A DNA stretch of 55,311 bases from Pseudoalteromonas atlantica (GTDB taxonomy: Bacteria > Pseudomonadota > Gammaproteobacteria > Enterobacterales > Alteromonadaceae). The notes below the pieces were generated by a model. That model searched no databases. It was not told the DNA's origin and saw only the letters and a list, made by a program, of their open reading frames with translations. The translations under genes and the position numbers were made by a program. Positions 1-8,639 of this stretch are shown piece after piece. The stretch lies in the NCBI GenBank assembly GCA_007988745.1, contig BJUT01000025.1:1-55311 (forward strand), given 5' to 3'. The stretch's first letter is position 1, and each line of letters begins with the position of its first letter.

Positions 1-35
1 ATTGGTATTAGAATTGTTTTAACAACGCAAATTAG

Positions 36-572
36 CTAGTCAGCTAAAAATTCTTTAAATACAGTTTCAAACTTGTGTAACTTAGGCGCAATTAAAATAC
101 TACAGTAGCCCTGCTGTGGGTTTTCGTTGTAGTAATCTTGATGATAATGCTCCGCTGGGTAATATGTGGTAGCAGGGCTAACCTCTGTCACTATTGGCTC
201 GCTAATATGGTTTTGTAGCTGAGCTATCAGCTCATTGGTTTGACTTAATTGTGCATCGTTGTGGTAATAAACAACACTTCTATACTGTGTGCCAATATCG
301 TTACCTTGGCGATTTAATTGCGTGGCATCGTGTAACGTAAAAAACATGCTAAGCAGTGTTTCAAAACTCACTACAGCGCTGTCAAATTCCAGTTGCACAA
401 CCTCGGCATGGCCTGTTGTACCAGAGCAGACCGATTTATACGTGGGGTTGTCGGTATGGCCGCCGGTGTAACCTGAGCTTACGTTTAGTACACCTTTTAC
501 TCGTCTGAATGCAGCGTCTATACACCAAAAACAGCCTCCACCAAATGTTGCTAGTTGTGTTGATGTGCTCAT
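36..572 (-). CDS. msrA: Peptide-methionine (S)-S-oxide reductase MsrA
   Basis: Reduces methionine-S-sulfoxide in proteins and free methionine back to methionine, a cytoplasmic oxidative-damage repair enzyme that uses thioredoxin. The 178-residue protein has the MsrA signature GCFWC at residues 13-17, so Cys14 is the expected nucleophile. The conserved block HYHQDYY and a C-terminal GYC that can supply the resolving Cys are also present. Length fits the short, single-domain MsrA type, with no fused MsrB domain and no signal peptide. The ATG at 572 puts the active site about 13 residues in, as usual for this subclass. It lies downstream of the RND efflux operon on the same strand, separated by 89 bases and a stem-loop, so it is probably transcribed independently. 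Confidence 0.96.
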   Translation of the reverse strand: MSTSTQLATFGGGCFWCIDAAFRRVKGVLNVSSGYTGGHTDNPTYKSVCSGTTGHAEVVQLEFDSAVVSFETLLSMFFTLHDATQLNRQGNDIGTQYRSVVYYHNDAQLSQTNELIAQLQNHISEPIVTEVSPATTYYPAEHYHQDYYNENPQQGYCSILIAPKLHKFETVFKEFLAD

Positions 573-621
573 AAGTTGTCCTAATTATGTCTGTTACAGT
601 ATTAAGGCGAGCATAAATTGA

Positions 622-650
622 ATACGCCGTAACAGCAAGTTACGGCGCAG
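622..650 (-). terminator. Stem-loop after RND efflux operon
   Basis: A perfect 9-bp stem (CGCCGTAAC at 625-633 pairing with GTTACGGCG at 639-647) with a 5-base loop lies 12 bases beyond the stop of the RND pump gene. No strong U-run follows on the minus strand, so it may be a weak terminator or an mRNA 3' end stabiliser. Confidence 0.5.
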
Positions 651-661
651 TGTAAGCTCAG

Positions 662-3600
662 TTAAATTTCTTCGCTGTCTTTTAGCGGGTGAGAGTCGGC
701 TTGCTTATTTAATTTTTGCTGTAAAAACTCTGGCGACTGTGTGTTGCGGGCTAGGGCATAATACGCCGCAGGCACAACATAAAGCGTTAGCAATGTTGAT
801 ACAATAACCCCTGTAAATACCACCACACCAATTACCATGCGGCTCTCTGCGCCTGGGCCTGATGCCAATACTAAAGGCACTGCGCTCATTACCGTAGTCA
901 GAGAGGTCATTATTATTGGGCGCAGGCGCTGAGTGGCCGCTTGCAAAATAGCCTCGCTAAATTCTACGCCTTTATCACGCAGTTGGTTGGTAAATTCGAC
1001 TATTAAAATACCATTTTTAGCGCTTAAACCTATCAGCATTACAATACCAATTTGGCTATAAATATTAAGCGTTAAGCCCGTTGCCCATAGGCCAAACATA
1101 GCGCCCATTAGGCCAAGTGGTACTGTTAGCATAATGATAAACGGGTGCATAAAGCTTTCAAATTGCGCAGCTAAAACTAAAAAGGTCACAGTTAGGGCAA
1201 GCACAAATACATAGGTCATGGCCGATGCGCCTTCGTAATATAATTGTGATTCACCTTTATAATCTACAGCGCCGTCAATGTCGTTTTCTTCTGCAGCTAC
1301 TTTGTTTAAAAAGTTAAGTGCTTGTTCAAGTGTATAACCGTCCGCAAGATTAGCGCTTAGTGTGATGGCGCGCATTCGGTTATAACGGTTTAAGCGCGAT
1401 GCTGTGGCCTCTTCTTTCAAGCTTATAAGGCTATCTAGCGGGACCAGTTCACCACTGCGTGATTTAAGGTAAATATTTGAAATATCAGTAGGGTTTGTAA
1501 AGTCTTGTTTAGTGCCTTTTAAAATTACATCGTATTCTTCACCTCGGTCAATAAAGGTGGTAACGCGGCGCTGCCCTAACATGGTTTCAAGCGTGGTGCC
1601 TACATCTGATACCGACACACCTAAATCGGCGGCTTTGTTTTTATCTATGCTGACTAAAAATTGTGGAAAGGTTTCTTTATAGTCGTGATCGATTCTTACC
1701 AAGCCTGGATTTTTTTCTGCGCGCTCTATAATGCGGTCGCGCCAATCAGCAAGTTGCTCGTAATCGTTACCTTGTAGTACAAACTCAATGGGGCGAGAAG
1801 AACCCCCACCGCCAATACCACGGCGCATAATAGCAAAGGCACGTACATCTGTTACTTCGGTCATTTTGGCGCTTATTTCGTCCATAACTTCCCAGGTAGA
1901 GCGTTTGCGCTTATCCCAATCGGCCATACCAACGATAGCAACACCGCCACTGCCGCCCCAGCCCGGTACGCGCACTAAAACACGGCTTAATTCGCCAGCT
2001 TCTGAGTAAGGAAGCAGGCGCTCTTCTATTTTGGCCATGTTGGCAGCGTTATTTTCATAACTTGCGCCTTCAGGGCCGCTCATCATAATAAAAAAGGTAC
2101 CGCGGTCTTCTTTTGGCGTAAGCTCAGAGGGCACTTGCAAAAACAACGAGTAGCTAACAAAACCAGCAAGTACTAGGCTTATCATTAGGCCCCATTTTTT
2201 GGTCATATTTGAGGTAAGCGATTGGCGGTAACTGTTTTCAACTTTGCTAAAAACACGGTCCATCCATTGGCTAAATTTACTTTCTTTTTCTGACGCTTTT
2301 AAAACTTTAGAGCACAGCGCCGGCGAGAGGGTAAGGGCAGTAATACTAGAGAAAAACACCGCGGCACTTACAGCCATTGCAAACTCTGTAAACAAGGCGC
2401 CAATTCGCCCATCCATAAATACTAAAGGTACAAACACCGAAATAAGCACAAGCGTTGTCGCAATAATTGCAAAGCCTACTTCGCGGGCACCTCTAAAGGC
2501 CGCTAATAAAGGTGGTTCGCCAAGCTCAATACGACGGTGAATATTTTCAAGCATTACAATGGCGTCATCTACGACCAAACCAATCGCTAATACCAGCGCA
2601 AGTAAGGTTAATAAGTTGATTGAATAACCCATGGCAAGTAAAAACATAAAGCTGCCAACAAGTGCTACAGGCACAGTAACGGCGGGGATAAGCGTAGCGC
2701 GAATATTACCTAAAAAGATAAATATTATTAACACCACTAATCCCATAGAAATGGCAAGCGTGCTATATACTTCGTTGATTGACTCTTTAATAAAAATAGA
2801 CGAGTCGTAGCTGTCTTGAATAGTGGTGCCCTCTGGCAAATTACGTTTTATTTTTTCAAGTTCACTGCGGGCGTTGTCTACTACTGTTAAGGTGTTTGCT
2901 TTAGCTTGCTTTACTATACCAAGGCCAATCATGTTACGGCCGTTACCACGGAACAGGCTTTCATCGTCGGCGGCTTCTAAATGTACATCGGCAACTTCAC
3001 CTAAACGCACAAGGTAGCCGTCTTCACCGCGTTTAATAACTAAGTTTTGAAAATCACGTTGGTCTTTATAGCTACGCGCTGTTCGTACGGTAAAGTCGCG
3101 GTCGATAGATTCAATTTCACCTGCTGGTAGCTCTACGTTTTCACTGCGTAGGGTGTTTTCGATATCACTTGAAGTGATCCCACGAGCAGCCATGGCTTGG
3201 CGGTTTAGCCAAATTTTCATGGCGTATTGGCGCTCACCACCAATACGTACATTTGAAACGCCATCTACAACGGCTAATCGGTCGACAATAAAGCGCTGTG
3301 CATAATCGCTCAATTGCAGCGAGTTCATGGTTTCACTGTTAAGTACAAACCAAGCAATAGGGCTCTCGTCGCTGTTTGACTTAGATACCTCTGGTGGGCG
3401 CACTTGCTCTGGTAGGTTATCTAGAGCGCGGGCTACTCGCTCTCGTACATCGTTTGAGGCTGCGTCAATATCACGGCTTATATCAAACTCAATAACGATA
3501 TTAGAGCGCCCATTTCTGCTTGAAGAATTAATACTTTTAATACCTTCAATACCCGATATCCGGTTTTCTAATATTTGCGTTATTTTTGTCTCGACTATTT

Positions 3601-3769
3601 CTGCCGAAGCACCAGTGTAGTCAGTACTAATACTGACAATAGGGGTTTCAATATCTGGGTATTCTCTAAGTGGTAGCATCGAAAAAGCCACCAAGCCAAA
3701 TGTTAGCAGTAGTAAGTTAATTACTATGGCAAAAACAGGGCGTTTAACACTCGTGTCTGTAATTTTCAC
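662..3769 (-). CDS. RND-family (HAE1-type) efflux pump inner-membrane transporter
   Basis: Proton-driven exporter of the AcrB/MexB superfamily that would form a trimer in the inner membrane and pump hydrophobic compounds out through an adaptor and a TolC-type channel. The 1035-residue length is normal. It starts with the typical cytoplasmic helix and TM1 (residues 1-30). The proton-relay aspartates D401 and D402 sit in the TM4 stretch GLVVDDAIVMLENIH, and the matching TM10 lysine is in IGLSAKNGILIVEF. Two large periplasmic loops (about residues 35-335 and 560-860) are present. The start is 3 bases after the adaptor gene, so the two form an operon. No outer-membrane channel gene is nearby, so a TolC encoded elsewhere is probably used. 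The substrate cannot be predicted; sequence character is nearer the MexK/VexH-like HAE1 branch than AcrB itself, which is a weak judgement. Confidence 0.93.
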   Translation of the reverse strand: MKITDTSVKRPVFAIVINLLLLTFGLVAFSMLPLREYPDIETPIVSISTDYTGASAEIVETKITQILENRISGIEGIKSINSSSRNGRSNIVIEFDISRDIDAASNDVRERVARALDNLPEQVRPPEVSKSNSDESPIAWFVLNSETMNSLQLSDYAQRFIVDRLAVVDGVSNVRIGGERQYAMKIWLNRQAMAARGITSSDIENTLRSENVELPAGEIESIDRDFTVRTARSYKDQRDFQNLVIKRGEDGYLVRLGEVADVHLEAADDESLFRGNGRNMIGLGIVKQAKANTLTVVDNARSELEKIKRNLPEGTTIQDSYDSSIFIKESINEVYSTLAISMGLVVLIIFIFLGNIRATLIPAVTVPVALVGSFMFLLAMGYSINLLTLLALVLAIGLVVDDAIVMLENIHRRIELGEPPLLAAFRGAREVGFAIIATTLVLISVFVPLVFMDGRIGALFTEFAMAVSAAVFFSSITALTLSPALCSKVLKASEKESKFSQWMDRVFSKVENSYRQSLTSNMTKKWGLMISLVLAGFVSYSLFLQVPSELTPKEDRGTFFIMMSGPEGASYENNAANMAKIEERLLPYSEAGELSRVLVRVPGWGGSGGVAIVGMADWDKRKRSTWEVMDEISAKMTEVTDVRAFAIMRRGIGGGGSSRPIEFVLQGNDYEQLADWRDRIIERAEKNPGLVRIDHDYKETFPQFLVSIDKNKAADLGVSVSDVGTTLETMLGQRRVTTFIDRGEEYDVILKGTKQDFTNPTDISNIYLKSRSGELVPLDSLISLKEEATASRLNRYNRMRAITLSANLADGYTLEQALNFLNKVAAEENDIDGAVDYKGESQLYYEGASAMTYVFVLALTVTFLVLAAQFESFMHPFIIMLTVPLGLMGAMFGLWATGLTLNIYSQIGIVMLIGLSAKNGILIVEFTNQLRDKGVEFSEAILQAATQRLRPIIMTSLTTVMSAVPLVLASGPGAESRMVIGVVVFTGVIVSTLLTLYVVPAAYYALARNTQSPEFLQQKLNKQADSHPLKDSEEI

Positions 3770-3772
3770 CGA

Positions 3773-4834
3773 TTAACCCTCAACACTTACTTTGCTACCA
3801 GGGCGAATTTTAATAATGCCTTCGGTAATCACTTGCTCGCCATCGCTAAGGCCTTCATCAATCGCTACCCAGCCGTTATTTCTGCCAGCAACATGCACTT
3901 CTACCTTGTTGGCAATACCATCTTTTACTTGGTATACAAAATGTTTATCTTGCAGTGGGATCACGGCTTTTTCTGGCACCATAAGCGCCTGATTACTACT
4001 AAGCTCCAAAGCGGTGTTTAAAAGCATCCCAGGGCGTAATAGCCCGGATTTATTAGCAAAGCTTGCGGTTACTTCAACACTGCGAGTAACCGAGTCGATA
4101 CGAGAACTAATATGGGTCACTTTGCCGGTAAAAGTGCGCCCTGGGTAGGCATCGTTTTGAGTATGTACTTTCATGCCTAGGTTAAGTTGAGATAAATATT
4201 TTTCAGGGACTTTAAAGTCAACTTTTATAATACTAATATCATCAAGCGTTGTAATAATTGTATCGCTACTTACATAAGCACCCACCGACACTTCTCGTTT
4301 GCCTAATAGGCCAGAAAACGGCGCGGTAATTAGCATTTCATCAAGTTTGGTTTTAGCGCTTTCTAGTTGAGCATGCGTGGCATCTACGCGAGAAAGCTGC
4401 TCTTCTAATAATGATTTAGCGGTAGATTGCGTACGAGAAAGCTCAGTAAGGCGGCTTAACTGACGTTTTTCTTCTTTTAAGTTAATGCCTAGCTCTTTTA
4501 CAGCGTATTGTTCTTGCTGATTTTGCAGCTGCACAAGGCGTTGGCCTTTACTTACTAAGTCGCCATCTTCAAAATATATGTGTGTAACATAATCGCTTTG
4601 TGCGCTTTTTATATAAATTGCTTGGTTTGCGCGTGCACTGCCTATGGCTTCAATCATAACGGTGTTTTCTTGAGACGATACCGTATGAGCCATTACCTGT
4701 GTGGGTGTATCACTTGAATTAGATTGTTCGCCATGGCTAGATGGCAAATATAAGTACACACTTAAAATAACAAGAAGCGTAATTAAAAATGGAAAAAGAG
4801 CTTTACCTGACTGTTTTGAATACATCGTTTTCAT
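3773..4834 (-). CDS. RND efflux periplasmic adaptor (membrane fusion protein)
   Basis: Periplasmic adaptor that bridges the downstream RND pump to an outer-membrane channel. The 353 residues contain an uncleaved-looking N-terminal membrane segment (about 13-30), then a barrel/lipoyl half-motif near 75-110 (YFEDGDLVSKGQRLVQLQ), an alpha-hairpin rich in Gln, Glu and Leu (about 112-165), the second lipoyl half (APFSGLLGKREVSVGAYV, about 171-188), a beta-barrel domain and a membrane-proximal domain ending VRPGSKV-like (IRPGSKVSVEG). There is no lipobox cysteine, unlike AcrA. It is the first gene of the two-gene operon. The start at 4834 has only a weak ribosome-binding site; an ATG three codons later is also possible. 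A 13-bp inverted repeat lies 58-98 bases upstream of the start. Confidence 0.92.
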   Translation of the reverse strand: MKTMYSKQSGKALFPFLITLLVILSVYLYLPSSHGEQSNSSDTPTQVMAHTVSSQENTVMIEAIGSARANQAIYIKSAQSDYVTHIYFEDGDLVSKGQRLVQLQNQQEQYAVKELGINLKEEKRQLSRLTELSRTQSTAKSLLEEQLSRVDATHAQLESAKTKLDEMLITAPFSGLLGKREVSVGAYVSSDTIITTLDDISIIKVDFKVPEKYLSQLNLGMKVHTQNDAYPGRTFTGKVTHISSRIDSVTRSVEVTASFANKSGLLRPGMLLNTALELSSNQALMVPEKAVIPLQDKHFVYQVKDGIANKVEVHVAGRNNGWVAIDEGLSDGEQVITEGIIKIRPGSKVSVEG

Positions 4835-4891
4835 ACCTGAAAATAAATTGTAAGTATTGTACGAAATAAGACCGTGAAAAGGCGGTTATGT

Positions 4892-4932
4892 GTCTCATAA
4901 ATTTGTGCGTTAGGCGTAAAAATTTATGAGAC
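4892..4932. promoter_or_regulatory. Perfect 13-bp inverted repeat between RND operon and DUF2982-like gene
   Basis: GTCTCATAAATTT (4892-4904) is exactly mirrored by AAATTTATGAGAC (4920-4932) with a 15-base spacer. It lies in the divergent intergenic region, 58 bases upstream of the adaptor start. No U-run follows on either side, which argues against a terminator and for a regulator-binding site or structured 5' leader. No regulator gene is adjacent, so the binding protein, if any, is unknown. Confidence 0.6.
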
Positions 4933-5071
4933 TAATTACTTGTTCCCATTTAACACTAAAATTATGATAAAACGATGAAGCAACCACCGCAGTGTAAAAC
5001 CTGTTTAACAATGAGAAAAATAATACTTTGGGGTATTGTTATGTTTTTATTTTATATGGCTTTTTACCAAT

Positions 5072-5776
5072 ATGGGTAAGCCAAGTTCAATAATAAAATA
5101 CAGGGCGCAAGGGGCGCGCAATGGCATTGAAGTACTTACTGTAGGCAGCGTAGGTTTGGTATTTATTATGCTGTTTAATTTACTGCGCCCGGGTGAAATT
5201 AGCTTAATAGAAATTTTTTTAGTAAGCATGTGCATAGCTGCTATTTTTATTGGTTTTTTAAAAACACAGGAACCTTATTACAGTTTAGTGCTTAGTGAGT
5301 CCTTACTTGTGTATCAGCATAAGTATGGCCAGTGGCAATTACATGTTAGTAACTTACATCACAGCGGTATTCCTAAGGTGGCTGACGGGCTTGAACACCT
5401 TGAATTAAACGCAGTAGGTTTAAAACTCAATGATATGGACGAATTTTTAAGCGCTATACACCCACGCATAGCCGGAAAACTACTGATAGAGCAGCGTAAT
5501 TTATTTATGCAAGCTGTTCAAAAACATTGCAAAAATGGCAATTGCCCATCAGAATGGTTAATAGAAGAGACACAATACACCTCACCTAAAGGATTTAGCT
5601 ATACTGGACTTATAGCTATGTTTGCTAACAGAGCCAAGCACCTTGAGTTGTTAACGGGATATAATTTACTGTTACCCGCAAGTGTATTAGAGACAGACAT
5701 TTGGTCGTTCAGTGCCGATTTAAATAAATGGAAACGCGCACCTGAACGGTTTATAGCATCGCAAGTTGGACACTAA
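5072..5776 (+). CDS. Uncharacterised membrane protein, DUF2982-like
   Basis: Function unknown. The 234-residue protein (from ATG 5072) begins with a short charged stretch, then two adjacent hydrophobic segments (about residues 19-60, LTVGSVGLVFIMLFNLL and IEIFLVSMCIAAIFIGFL), followed by a soluble domain of about 170 residues with a block that looks like a PH-like or membrane-tethered beta domain (YYSLVLSESLLVYQHKYGQW). This arrangement resembles the DUF2982 family of marine gammaproteobacteria, recalled from memory and not verified. An upstream in-frame TTG (5036) would add 12 residues but has no support. A 12-codon ORF (5041-5079) overlaps the chosen start and could couple translation. A second unknown gene follows 20 bases downstream, probably in the same transcript. 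Confidence 0.75.
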   Translation: MGKPSSIIKYRAQGARNGIEVLTVGSVGLVFIMLFNLLRPGEISLIEIFLVSMCIAAIFIGFLKTQEPYYSLVLSESLLVYQHKYGQWQLHVSNLHHSGIPKVADGLEHLELNAVGLKLNDMDEFLSAIHPRIAGKLLIEQRNLFMQAVQKHCKNGNCPSEWLIEETQYTSPKGFSYTGLIAMFANRAKHLELLTGYNLLLPASVLETDIWSFSADLNKWKRAPERFIASQVGH

Positions 5777-5796
5777 ATGCGATAGTAGGAAAAATA

Positions 5797-6129
5797 ATGA
5801 GCCAAGAAAGATCTTTTATAAAGAGTGGTCGCAATACCATCATCCATAAAGATAAAAAGCTTGATCTAGTCATTGTAAATGCAGAGCAGCACCCACGTAT
5901 AAAGGTAACTCAAAATGGTTTGGAGCCATTTAAAGAGGACCTACCTAAAAACCGGCGTGATGCCAAAGAGCGTTACCTTGAAATTGTTAATGTAAGTAGC
6001 GCTGATATTTTTGGCGAAGAAAAACAGCTGTTGTTTATTCAGGCGCTTGATGGGCGTGAATACAAAGTAGATTACTCAAAAATAGGCACTAAGCTGTTTG
6101 TGCGTATTCATCAAGATACGTATATGTAA
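5797..6129 (+). CDS. Hypothetical protein, 110 residues
   Basis: Not recognised. A small, soluble, basic protein without signal peptide or membrane segment. The N-terminal half is rich in Lys, Arg and His (FIKSGRNTIIHKDKKLDL), and the C-terminal half alternates hydrophobic and charged residues in a way that suggests beta strands (LLFIQALDGREYKVDYSKIG). No cysteines or recognisable catalytic motif are visible. It starts 20 bases after the DUF2982-like gene and is probably co-transcribed with it. Codon use looks like that of neighbouring core genes, so it is probably a real lineage-specific protein. Confidence 0.7.
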   Translation: MSQERSFIKSGRNTIIHKDKKLDLVIVNAEQHPRIKVTQNGLEPFKEDLPKNRRDAKERYLEIVNVSSADIFGEEKQLLFIQALDGREYKVDYSKIGTKLFVRIHQDTYM

Positions 6130-6211
6130 TACCAATCCGCAATAATGCTTAATCATTTTGCGACACGTTTTCCAGCCTCAAAATGGTTCACTTAATTAAG
6201 CGAATTGGTAT
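6129..6211. repeat. Palindrome-ended 83-bp element, MITE/REP-like
   Basis: The element begins at the last base of the preceding stop codon. Its ends are ATACCAATCCGC (6129-6140) and GCGAATTGGTAT (6200-6211), inverted copies with one mismatch in 12. Further inside, GCTTAATCATTTTG (left) is roughly mirrored by CAAAATGGTT and TTAATTAAGC (right), so the whole element can fold back. The window also starts with ATTGGTATTA, which matches the right end of such an element. The layout suggests a dispersed non-coding repeat, though only one full copy is present here. Confidence 0.5.
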
Positions 6212-6280
6212 AACTCTAAATGGCACCTTTATTGCTAGTGATTACACTATAGTAATTATTTGACATTATAGGTGCGTTTT

Positions 6281-7936
6281 ATGAAAGCGTTTGCTTTTAC
6301 TCCCCTTATATCTTGTTTTTTATTGGCTGCCTGTGGCGGTGGAGGCGGCGGTAGTGAAGACTCTGCTGTTGAAACCTCGGTTAATGCCGGAACCGATCTT
6401 CAGGTTGTAGAAAAAACAGAGTTTACAATCACCGCACAAGGCTCACCAGCCGACGGTACCTTTACTTGGCAGCGCGTTAGCGGGCCATCTGTGGACGGCT
6501 TCCCGCTTGAAGGTGCAGAGCAAACAATTACTGCGCCCGATGTTAAAGCCGATAGTGAACTTGTACTATCTGTAAGCTATCAAACAGATAATGGCAGCTT
6601 AGTTAGTGACAACGTGAGCATATTTATTACCTCAAGTAATCAATTACCGCTTGCTGTTGTTAGTCAAACAGCCCCAGAAACACTACCTTCAACCTATAAC
6701 GACACCGTAACGTTAAGTGCTGAAGAGTCGAGCGACCCTGATGAAAATGGCCAAATTAATAGCTATCAGTGGCAATTAATTTCAGGCCCTGATTTAGATG
6801 TAACCGACTTTGACAACTCTACGGTAAGTTTTAGCCACCCGCTGCTTGAATCAAATACTAATTTAATATGGCAATTAAGCGTTACCGACGACGAGGGCGG
6901 CGAGGCAAGTACTGAATACAGTATGACATTAAATAAAACAGACGAGCTGGTTGTGGCCAATGCCGGAGATGACCAAAACGTTGAAGAATTTGAGGAAGTG
7001 ACCTTAGATGCAAGTGAAAGTGACACCCTAACAGATACGTTTTCATGTAGCTGGCAACAATTAACGGGCAATGCCGAAACGCTGGCAAATACTAGCCAAT
7101 GTACCACGATATTTTTTGCCTCCGACGTTGATTTAGATACCACATTGAGCTTTGAAGTCACTGTTACTGATTCTAAAGGGCGCACTGACACCGATACCGT
7201 ATTTATTGACGTATCACCAAAAGCATTAGGGTTAATTAACGACAGTGGCCTAGGCGAGTGTTATAACAATACGCAGCGTATCAATTGCCAAAGTAGTGAC
7301 TTTCCGGGTCAAGATGCAGAGCTTGGTCGAGACAGCTTTGCCAACCAACTCGATAAAGCAGGCCAAGGTAACCTTGCGTTTGACTACACTAAGCTAAATC
7401 AGTTTGCTGATGAAGTAGCTGATGATAGTGACGACTTTACTTGTATACGCGACAACGTAACGGGGCTTGTATGGGAAGTGAAAAGTGTAGAATCAGGTAC
7501 ATTACCTAATACCACCTTACGCGATGGCCAAAATCATTACTTTTGGGATTTAGGCACGACAACCTTTACCGATACCAGTACCGCTAATACCACCTGCCCA
7601 GATGATACAAGCTGTGGTGTGCAAACCTATATAAATGAAGTGAACGACTTAGATTTTTGCGGCGGTACCAATTGGCGCTTACCAACTTACACTGAGCTGT
7701 TGAGCTTAATAGATTATGGCAAGCAGGGCGAAAACGTATTAATTGATGAAGCGTTTTTTCCAAATATGCCAGAAGCAGGCGCTATAGATGATGTGAATTT
7801 ACCGTACTGGACATCGCAAACTGCAGCCGATGGTACCAGCTTATCGCAAGCGTACATTATCGATATGAGCAACGGGAATGACTTAGCCTACCCGAAAGAA
7901 AAATACGCGTATGTACGTTTAGTCAGAAGCCGATAG
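6281..7936 (+). CDS. Lipoprotein with Ig/PKD-like repeats and C-terminal DUF1566 (Lcl_C-type) domain
   Basis: Probable surface or outer-membrane-anchored lipoprotein of 551 residues. The start at ATG 6281 gives a lipoprotein signal peptide ending LLAAC, with the lipidated cysteine at residue 18 followed by a flexible run of glycines. Then come three repeated beta-sandwich-like modules of 85-100 residues (about 35-115, 125-220, 225-310). Each has a tryptophan core (TFTWQRVSGP, SYQWQLISGP, SCSWQQLTG), as in PKD/REJ-type domains. The last 200 residues have the DUF1566/Lcl_C pattern: GLVWEVK, NWRLPTYTELLSLIDY, YWTSQ and a terminal YVRLVRS. Cysteine pairs in this domain suggest disulfides. Its binding target is unknown. 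A related shorter protein follows 9 bases downstream, so the two form an operon. Confidence 0.85.
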   Translation: MKAFAFTPLISCFLLAACGGGGGGSEDSAVETSVNAGTDLQVVEKTEFTITAQGSPADGTFTWQRVSGPSVDGFPLEGAEQTITAPDVKADSELVLSVSYQTDNGSLVSDNVSIFITSSNQLPLAVVSQTAPETLPSTYNDTVTLSAEESSDPDENGQINSYQWQLISGPDLDVTDFDNSTVSFSHPLLESNTNLIWQLSVTDDEGGEASTEYSMTLNKTDELVVANAGDDQNVEEFEEVTLDASESDTLTDTFSCSWQQLTGNAETLANTSQCTTIFFASDVDLDTTLSFEVTVTDSKGRTDTDTVFIDVSPKALGLINDSGLGECYNNTQRINCQSSDFPGQDAELGRDSFANQLDKAGQGNLAFDYTKLNQFADEVADDSDDFTCIRDNVTGLVWEVKSVESGTLPNTTLRDGQNHYFWDLGTTTFTDTSTANTTCPDDTSCGVQTYINEVNDLDFCGGTNWRLPTYTELLSLIDYGKQGENVLIDEAFFPNMPEAGAIDDVNLPYWTSQTAADGTSLSQAYIIDMSNGNDLAYPKEKYAYVRLVRSR

Positions 7937-7945
7937 GGGAAAATC

Positions 7946-8464
7946 ATGAAAACATGCTTACTATTTTCAATGGCTGTATTTAGCGCAAGCTTTCAACTAG
8001 CCGCAGCGCAAACGTGTTACGACGGGGCGGATACAACAACACCAACCACACGCTTCACTCTTTATGACGATGGCACAGTGTTAGATTCAGAAACAGGCCT
8101 AATGTGGCAACGTTGTAGCTACGGACAAGTTTACGATAGCGACACTGAAACATGTACAGGCTCTTCTCCGTCACTTAATTGGCAAGAAGCACTTAGAGGC
8201 GCAGAAAACGACACGACTGCCGAATACGACGATTGGCAGGTGCCTAATATTAAAGAGCTTGCCAGTATTTTAGAGCACAGCTGCACCGAGCCAAGTATTA
8301 ACGAAGAGGTGTTTTTAGGCACTAAATTGCAAAACTACTGGAGTAATACCTCAGGGGTAAGCACGATGAGCTCAGCATGGGTTTACCAGTTTGATAGCGG
8401 GCTTAATAGCTTACATGCTAAAACCAGTGACGTGTATTTACGTTTAGTGCGTTACGAAAACTAA
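7946..8464 (+). CDS. Secreted DUF1566 (Lcl_C-type) domain protein
   Basis: A 172-residue exported protein made of a cleavable signal peptide (residues 1-21, ending LAAAQ) and a single DUF1566 domain. Family marks are GLMWQRC, LNWQEALRGAEN, DDWQVPNIKELASILEHSC, YWSNTSG and the C-terminal VYLRLVRYEN. It contains no Ig-like repeats and no lipobox. It is essentially a free-standing copy of the C-terminal domain of the upstream lipoprotein and is preceded by a purine-rich ribosome-binding site (GGGGAAAATC). Tandem co-transcription suggests the two act together or on the same ligand, but the function is not known. A strong terminator follows. Confidence 0.85.
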   Translation: MKTCLLFSMAVFSASFQLAAAQTCYDGADTTTPTTRFTLYDDGTVLDSETGLMWQRCSYGQVYDSDTETCTGSSPSLNWQEALRGAENDTTAEYDDWQVPNIKELASILEHSCTEPSINEEVFLGTKLQNYWSNTSGVSTMSSAWVYQFDSGLNSLHAKTSDVYLRLVRYEN

Positions 8465-8498
8465 GTAAAGTAAAATAGCCAAGCACTTAGCTTTAATA

Positions 8499-8532
8499 CA
8501 AAAGCGCCGCTAAATTTAGCGGCGCTTTTTTG
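8499..8532 (+). terminator. Rho-independent terminator after DUF1566 gene pair
   Basis: A perfect 14+14-base palindrome (8501-8528, core GCGCCGCTAAATTTAGCGGCGC) is followed by a run of T. It ends the operon of the two DUF1566 genes. Confidence 0.9.
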
Positions 8533-8639
8533 TTTTACATAAATTTACGTTATTTCAATAATAAAGCGCATACAACGTTGTTACTTTGTCGTTTTTTTTG
8601 CCATTATAGGCCGAGTTTTAATGACGAAGGAACATTGCG

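Noticed and set aside
6766..7191. 141-residue minus-strand ORF inside the lipoprotein gene
   Set aside because: Serine/valine-rich shadow of the repeat region, without ribosome-binding site or recognisable domain.
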